NCBI GenBank assembly: GCA_964653045.1
Contig: CAZZBW010000001.1
Location: 1 to 64,000, forward strand
DNA from: DAOOPX01 sp964653045
Lineage (GTDB): Bacteria; Patescibacteriota; Microgenomatia; UBA1400; PJMF01
Length of the DNA: 64,000 bases
Reading direction: 5' to 3'
Below, piece after piece: positions 25,201-34,200 of the stretch (positions within the stretch are counted from its first letter, which is position 1; each line of letters starts with the position of its first letter). A model generated the notes under the pieces. That model searched no databases. It had not been told where the DNA came from and saw nothing but the letters and a program-made list of their open reading frames with translations. The translations under genes were made by a program, and so were the position numbers.

Positions 25201-28200
25201 CCATTAGCAAAGATCGCGGCATAATTTGCAGTAGTGCCACCCGTTGCACTTGCATACAGCCCTACATTGGTTGAAGTTGTGCCGGCATGAGTATTGGTAA
25301 TATATGCACCATAAGTTGTTTGAGCCGAAGTAACATTTGTGCCAGAAAGAGAAATATTCAAGCCTTTTTGAGTACTGCCAGTTGCTGCAGTAGAAGTTGT
25401 GACTAAGTCTAGTAAAGAACCAGAGCTTAGAGTGCTGGAACTGATTGCCAGCCCTTTGCCCGTAGTAAGTGAGTTGACATTGATTGCCATGGCATTACCA
25501 GTTGCGGTCGCATCATCTAGCTGAAAGCCGTTGCCCGTATGAGCACCTGTGAAGTTAAATCTCACTCCACCATTACTGAAAGCTGAAGTAGAAGGAGAAG
25601 TAACATACAGAGCATTCCCAGTCAGTCCAGTTCCACCGGCTGTAATAGATAGGGCCGTGCCTGATGTCAGAGCAGTACCGGAGATACTGGATAGAGTTCC
25701 TGTTGTAGCTGAGTTAGCTGTCAGAGTCAGTAGCCCTGTCCCGGTATATATTCCGGTAGTAGCAATGGTGGCGCCGTTACCTGCGGTAGCGGCGCCCATA
25801 TCTATATTAAGTAACTTTCCTCCCGTTGTCAGGCCTGCTCCAGAGCGAGCAAGAGAGAACATCGTTCCACTAGTTAGAGAAGTACTACTAGATGTTAGAC
25901 CTGTACCAGTAGTCAGAGAGTTCCATGTCCAAGTAGAAGTATTAGCTCCCATTGTTAGTGACTGAGCACCCACTGGACTCTGAATCGCATCCCAGGTAGT
26001 ACTACCAGTAGAGATAGTTGTCCAAGAAGTATTACCACTCCCATCTGTAGTCAGCATCTGATTAAGATCACCATCATTAGCAGGTAAAGTCAGAGTCCAA
26101 TCACCTGCTGCTTCTGCAGGTTGGATTTGAGTGTAACCAGAAGTGTTGCCAGTTAGCCTGAGCGTTCCTCTACTAGTTCCTGCCGTACCTAGTTGAAGCA
26201 TGGCACTGGGAGCAGTGGTACCGATGCCGACGTTGCCACTAACTATCATTGATCCTGCCCCAGGATCAGTGACTATATAGCCATTTCCCAAAGATAAGCC
26301 ACCAGTTGCAGATAATCGCATTTTTTCTGAACCAGCGGTTTGGAAGCCAATTAAGCTGTTTTGGTAACCATATATTGTTGAGGTGCCCCAAGACACACCA
26401 TAGCCATCAGAAAGACCGATATAGCCTGAATCGACTGTTAATTTATACGTTGGACTGGTTGTCCCAATTCCCACATTCCCCATAAAGTGACCTGTGCCAG
26501 TATTAGCATCTGCTCTGAACTTAGCACTGGCGGTGGAGTTACCACCGATATATAGATTAAGAGACTGATTAGTAGGAGAGAGTCCTTGGTTAGCTAGTGT
26601 CCAGTAGTTAGTACCCACAGTAGTAGGATCTGTCCAAGTCGGAGCTGTATTAGCCCCAGCAGAAGTCAATAGATATCCAGACGTTCCTGCTGCTGCTCCT
26701 GGCATGATTGCACCAGAAAATTGGAGATTACCAGCAATATCTAACTTCTGAGTTGGATTAGTACTTCCGATACCAACGTTGCCGGCAGTGGGGGCCATGA
26801 TCAGATTAGCTGCGGGAGTGATGGTGATATTACCAGTGCTGTTGGCAATGGTGGAGGCAGCTCCAGCGATGTGGAGTCTGGCAGTAGGGTTAGTTGTGCC
26901 AATACCCAAGTTGCCTGTGAAGTGGCCAGTGCCGGTATCAGCATCTGCTCTGAACTTGGCACTGGCTGTAGAGTTACCACCTATATATAGGTTAAGAGTT
27001 GTGTTGGTGGGGTATAAACCTTGGTTAGCTAGACTCCAGTAAGACCCACCTCCTGTAGCAGTCATCTCAATCCAGGTAGGATCAGCTCCAGCCCCATTGG
27101 TAGAGAGGACATAGCCAGCCGTACTAGGAGCGAGGGTAGACATGGCACCTGTGTTATTGAAGAAAGGTACACTTCCTCTAGCTACTGCACTCCAGTTCTG
27201 ACCAGTACCACCATAGGTAGTGCTCAATGTTCCCCAGGTGGGAGCAGCAGCTCCACCAGAAATGAGAGCCATACCAGAAGTACCAGCTGTTAAGTGTCCA
27301 TAAGCAGCAGTCCCAGTAGAGTAGATGATCTCACCAGCTCCACCAGCAGTCATGTTAGCTCCCAGGCCTCCACGAGTGACATTAACATACTGTTCTGCAG
27401 CGAGAGTGTTAGAGTCTGGTGACCAGTAAGCGTTGTAACCATTTGTCCCAGAACCATCAACCAATGAAGTTCCCCAGACCCTAGTATCAATGCTCCGAGT
27501 CTGGAGAGTACCTGAGCTATGAGTAACAACTGTATCAGTGCTACCGGCACCTAATGTACCAACTACCAAATTATCATCTGTCTTAAGAGTATCTGCGGCA
27601 GAGCGATAGAGATTAGTATCACTGCCAAAGCCAATTCCTCCCACAGCTGTGGTAGCTGCGGCTAGGTTGAGCTTGAAAGCTGGAGCGGTGGTACCGATAC
27701 CGACGTTGCCGGAAACTTGTTGGACAAAAAACGGATCAATTACTCCATAAGTATCAATATATACACCCTGTCCTGAAACAGCTCGAATCGAATGATTAAT
27801 ATCTAGCATATATAGCGTGTTATTAACAAGCGCGTTACCGACCACTTCTAATTTCTGCGTTGGAACCGTTGTCCCAATCCCTACATTCCCCATGAAGTGA
27901 CCAGCACCAGTATTGGCATCTGCTCTGAACTTAGCACTGGCTGTGGAGTTACCACCAACATATAGATTGAGAGTAGTATTAGTTGGATGAAGTCCTTGGT
28001 TAGCTAGTGTCCAGTAGTTAGTACCAACAGTAGTAGGATCTGTCCAAGTCGGAGCTGTATTAGCTCCAGCTGAAGTCAATAGATATCCAGATGTTCCTGC
28101 TGCTGCTCCGGGCATGATTGCACCAGAGAACTGGAGATTACCAACAATATCGAGTTTCTGAGCAGGAGCGGTACTACCGATACCGACGTTGCCAGAATCA

Positions 28201-31200
28201 ACAATAAGACCATAGTTTTTAACTGCTCCAGTAGCAGAAAAGTATCCCGCTACGTTAGTTGATGTGTTTATACCACCACCTGTTGCTGTTGAATAAATTC
28301 CATATCTTGTTTGGCTGTCTATAGATCCAATTTGTGAAACACTGACTGCTTTTCCACCACTAACCATTGTATCTGCGTATATATCTAAATAAGCTCCCGG
28401 ACTTGTCGTTCCCACTCCTACATTCCCCCCCATATCTACCACAAACGGTGTGGTATCAGCATAAGTACCATCATCATTCACCCGTAGAGCTAGAGCACCA
28501 GTTCCAGTCTGAGAAGTAGTAATATTGAGAGCAGTACCAGAACCAAGAGCATCAGTACCAAGTAGCCCTACCTTAAGCGCACTCCCATCTACATCAGCAT
28601 CTGCATTGTTATACTCAAACTTAGCCAGATCACCTGTCCAAGTAGAAGCTGGAGCACCTGTAGCAGAGAGATTAAGTAATCCTCCGCTCGATAGAGCAGT
28701 AGAAGAAGTAGAGAGAGAGAACATCGTTCCACTAGTCAGAGAAGTACTACTAGATGTTAGACCTGTACCAGTAGTCAGAGAGTTCCATGTCCAAGTAGAA
28801 GTATTAGCTCCCATTGTTAGTGACTGAGCACCCACTGGACTCTGAATCGCATCCCAGGTAGTACTACCAGTAGAGATAGTTGTCCAAGAAGTATTACCAC
28901 TCCCATCTGTAGTCAGCATCTGATTAAGATCACCATCATTAGCAGGTAAAGTCAGAGTCCAATCACCTGCTGCTTCTGCAGGTTGGATTTGAGTGTAACC
29001 AGAAGTGTTGCCAGTTAGCCTGAGCGTTCCTCTACTAGTTCCTGCCGTACCTAGTTGAAGCATGGCACCGGGAGCGGTGGTGCCGATCCCCAAATTACCT
29101 GCAAAGTAACCAGCCCCAGTGGCTCCATCAGCCATGAATTTGGCACTGGCAGTGGAGTTACCACCTACGTAGAGATTGAGAGTGGTGTTGGTGGCGTGTA
29201 GACCTTGGTTAGCTAGTGTCCAGTAGCTGGTGCCTGTGATAGTACTTGGATCCGTCCAAGTCGGGGTGGCGCCGGCACCAGCGGAAGTCAGAAGGTATCC
29301 GCTGGTGCCGGCAGAGCTACCTGGCATGATTGCTCCAGAGAATTGGACATTACCAACGACGTCTAGTTTCTGAGCTGGAGCGGTACTACCGACACCAACA
29401 TTGCCGGTTGGAACCAAGAAATTACCGGTACCACTCAGGTTAGCAATGATGTCGCCAGCGCCGTATGTTTTGAGTGTCAGGTTATTACTTTCCCAGGCTT
29501 CGCCGACAGTGATGCTAAATGGCCCATAAGTCTGAATGTTTGAGCTAGTTTGGTTGGTGAAAATTAGGTCGTACGCCATCGACACATCACCTGCAGCGGT
29601 GAATTGATGGGGGACGGCACTGGTGATCTGATTTTGTGCGACAGAAAATACTTCGCTATCGTTGTTATATATTCCCAAAATTTTGCCAATGTTGCCGTAT
29701 TGACCGACATTTAGCTTAAACAAGTCGCCGGTGGCATATACTTCGGTGGAACCAGATGGGTTCCAGTTGAGGTAAGCCAAGTTACCGGTCGTCAGAGCAG
29801 TTGAGGTTGATTCAAAATACAGGCCGTTGCCGGTAGTCAAGCCGTCGAGGCTGACGTTGATACCGTTGCCTGAAGTGATCGAGTCGCCGGTTAGATTAAG
29901 CAAACTGGTGGTGTTGGTACTGACAATGTTGAGTTTGGCATTGGGCGCGGTGGAGCCAATACCGACATTGCCGGCGCTGGTGACATTAAACAAGGAGTTG
30001 ACGTCGAAGAACGAAAGAGGTGAAGTGGAGCCAATACCCACATTACCATTATTTAGAATGGTGAAACGCTCGGTCAGACCAGCATCTCCGCCAGTTGAGG
30101 TGCGGATGCCGAAGGTACCGCCATTGAGGATGTTGAGTTTTGTGGCTGGGTTGGCGCCTGTAGGGACTGCTAGCGCGAGGTTGCCAGAAATACTAGCGGT
30201 GGGTGTGCCAGAGTTAACGTTGAGGAAGGCGAACTTGGCAGAAGAAGAAGCAGTTCCGCCGATCAGCATATCTAGAGAAGTGTTGTTTGGCGAAATTGTG
30301 CCGGCATTTACAGTCCAGTTGCTGGAGGGGCCACAGTTGCCTGAAGCATCACACACCATTTTGTCGCCCCAGTACAGGCTGCTTGAAGCCGCACCGGCAG
30401 CAGCGGAAGTGTTGAGGACATTGTTGGCGCCAGCCGCCCCCAGGCGGATGGCGCCACTCACGTCTAATTTTTGTGAAGGTGTGGTTGTCCCAATCCCTAC
30501 ATTTCCAGCAAAGTATCCTTGTCCGGTTGCTCCATCAGCCATGAACTTGGCAGTGGCTGTGGCATCACCACCCACATATAGATTCAGCGATTGATTAGTA
30601 GCAGATAGTCCTTGGTTAGCTAATGTCCAGTAGTTAGTTCCAGTAATAGTACTTGGATCTGTCCAAGTAGGAGTACCTGATCCAGCGCTCGTTAACAGAT
30701 AACCAGTGGTACCGACACTACTAAAGCCATATGCAGTCCCAGTAGAGTAAGCAATCGTGCCAGCTGAACCTACAGTAGTAGCATTAGTCCCACCATTTCC
30801 AACTCCTAATGTTCCTGTTACTTCAGCTGATGCTAGATTAATCGCTGCACTGATTAGATCCTTATTAGCATTAGTCTTAACTGGCAGAGAAGCAGTTAGA
30901 CCTGTGACTCGCACATCACCCGCAACTTCCAGCTTTTGAGCTGGGGTGATAGTTCCAATTCCGACATTACCAGAATTAGCTAGAAATATCTGGTTGCCCC
31001 CGTCTTGAGATTTGAGTAACAAACCAGAAACTGTATTTGCCGTACTAATTGTTGCTGGGTTTGTACCGTCATAAGTTGTAAACAATAGCGATCTATTTGC
31101 GGAATCTCTGATGCGTAAGGAACCACCTGTTCCAGCAAGTATGTCAACAAATGAGATGGGATTCGTAGTTCCAATTCCCACGTTTGTCCCGTTGTTATAT

Positions 31201-34200
31201 AGAAGTGAATTAGCAATCCAAGAAGTACCATCATGGCGGAGGGTCTGACCGCTGGTACCAGTGGGGAGCAGCACACTAGATAAATTTGTCCAGACTGGGG
31301 CAGTATTCGCTCCTTGGCTCTGTAAGTAATATCCACTGGTACCAGCTAAGCCGCCTGGCATCAGGGCATTACTAAACTGGAGATTGCCAGCAATGTCTAG
31401 TTTTTGAGCTGGAGCAGTGGTGCCGATGCCGACGTTACCGGTAGTATTTATAACGAATTTTTGGTTCGCCGCATTGTAATCGGTGCCGATTCCGTAACTA
31501 TATTGGGCACCGCCATAAAATACACCAGAAAACCATGATGCGCTTGCTCCTGTGTATTGAATTCCAGCAATGCGGTCTATTGCTCCTCTGGTTAACTCTA
31601 AAATGGCTGAATTTCCTTCAAATTTAGCCATTGTTGCCAAGGATGGACCATTGGTAACATTCAAAATTACGCTTGGACTCGTCGTCCCAATTCCCACATT
31701 CCCCATGAAGTGACCAGCACCAGTGTTTGCATCTGCTCTAAACTTAGCACTGGCGGTGGAGTTTCCACCGATATATAGATTAAGAGACTGATTAGTAGGA
31801 GAGAGTCCTTGGTTGGCTAGTGTCCAGTAGTTAGTACCAACAGTAGTAGGATCTGTCCAAGTAGGAGTACCTGATCCAGCACTGGTTAACAGGTATCCGG
31901 TAGTACCAACACTACTGAAGCCATATGCAGTCCCAGTAGAGTAAGCAATCGTGCCAGCTGAACCGACTGTCGTGGCTCCCGTACCACCATATCCAACTCC
32001 CAGAGTACCAGTCACTTCAGTCGAACCCAAGTTAATCGCTTCACTGATCAGATCTTTATTAGCATTAGTTTTAACAGGTAGAGAAGCAGTTAGACCTGTG
32101 ACTCGCACATCACCCGCAACTTCCAGCTTTTGAGCTGGTGCAGTGGTACCGATACCGACGTTGCCGGTAGAACTAATTGCTAACCTTGTCGTAGTTGTCT
32201 GGTTAAAATATATTGGACCATCGCTTCTTTGATTTGCGATAATTGCAGAAAGACCACTGGCCGCTCCCGTAATTTTAACCCCATTGGATGAATCAAGTGA
32301 AGCTCTAATAAGGATAGATGGGGCACTGCCGGCAACATCTAAATTTGAACCGGCGATCGTCGTCCCAATCCCGACGTTCCCCATAAAGTGACCTGCACCA
32401 GTGTTTGCATCTGCTCTAAACTTAGCACTTGCCGTGGAGTTACCACCGATATATAGATTTAGAGACTGATTAGTAGGAGAGAGTCCTTGGTTAGCTAATG
32501 TCCAGTAGTTAGTACCCACAGTAGTAGGATCTGTCCAAGTAGGAGCTGTATTAGTCCCAGCAGAAGTCAATAGATATCCAGATGTTCCTGCTGCTGCTCC
32601 TGGCATGATTGCACCAGAGAATTGGAGGTTACCGGCTATGTCTAGTTTCTGAGCTGGTACTGTTGTCCCAATCCCTACGTTTGTCCCATCGTTATGTAGA
32701 AGTGAGTTAGCAATCCAAGATGTGCCGTCGTGTCTGAGGGTCTGGCCGCTGGTACCAGTGGGGAGTAACACACTAGACAAATTTGTCCAGACTGGGGCAA
32801 CATTGGCTCCTTGGCTCTGTAAGTAATATCCACTGGTACCAGCTAAGCCGCCTGGCATCAGGGCACCACTGAACTGCAGGTTACCAGCTATATCTAGTTT
32901 CTGAGTGGGAGCAGTACTACCAATGCCGACATTGCCAAGTGGATTAACAACAAATAATGATTGCGATGTTGAATCTTGAATCTGAAAGATATTGGCTGTC
33001 TGAGAAGCTGCTCCCTTAAGAATAAGGGCGTTATCTGTGGCGGTGTTGGACTGTAAGGTAAAATCATCGCTTGTCCAAATACCATTGAATTTTATTAAAC
33101 CGTATCTTGAAGCAGATGCTTGGGGGTATTGGTTAACGGTGCCGCTGGTAGTGTTGTTGGTCAAATACGAGTAATAGAGGTTAGCAACTCCGCCAGTACT
33201 GATGTCGTAGTCTGAACCCCCAAAATAACTATTTTTTGCATTTACGGTATAGGCACCAGGAACATATAGTCCATACCTGGTGCCAGTAAAGTATCCAACG
33301 CTTGACACAGTAGTTCTCTCAATTGAAATTGTTTGCCAATTGTTGTATATGCCAACGGCGTCTTTATAGTCACCTCTTACCGATACGTTGCTGTCAAATA
33401 TTGAAAGGGATGCGTTCGAGCTAAATATTCCATATAAGCTTCCGGAGCCAGTTGTTGATGAAACCGAAATAGACACATCACGGATAATGTTGCCGGATGT
33501 CCCTGATCCGGCGCCAACTGTTATTGCTGCTACTGATCCGATATCTTTAATGTTTGTTGTATTACTGATTTGAATATCTTCTATCGACGATCCGCTACCA
33601 GACAAGTTCACTATATAATTTATGCCTGTTCCTGCCGTTCCATCCCCATTTATTACAACATTTCCCGCACGTGATTTAAGTGTCGTATATGCAGGAACCA
33701 GTACGTTTTCAGTATAAGTACCAGGTAACACTTCAACTAAAAAGCGATTGTCTGGTGCTGGTGATTGTGTAGAAACATAAGTCATTGCGGCAGAAATGGT
33801 TGTGAAATCACCTTCGCCGTCAGGATCGACCACGACAGCGTGATCATAGGGACTCAGCATGCCGTCTTGAAATCTCACCTGACCTCCAGTTACGTCTAGC
33901 TTGTATTGAGGAGCAGTCGTCCCAATTCCTACATTCCCCATAAAGTGACCAGCACCAGTATTAGCATCCGCTCTGAATTTAGCTGAGGCTGTGGAGTTAC
34001 CACCAACATACAGATTAAGAGATTGATTAGTAGGAGATAGTCCTTGATTAGCCAGTGTCCAGTAGTTTGTACCTACAGTAGTAGGATCTGTCCAAGTAGG
34101 AGTTCCTGTTCCAGCACTGGTAAGTAAGTAACCTGTAGTACCAACACTACTGAATCCATATGCAGTCCCAGTAGAGTAAGCAACACTACCAGCTGAGCCT

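Noticed and set aside
29827..30594. A 255-codon open frame on the plus strand
   Set aside because: It is antisense to the repetitive fibre gene, its Pro/Leu/Val-rich product mirrors the repeats in another frame, and it has no start signals.
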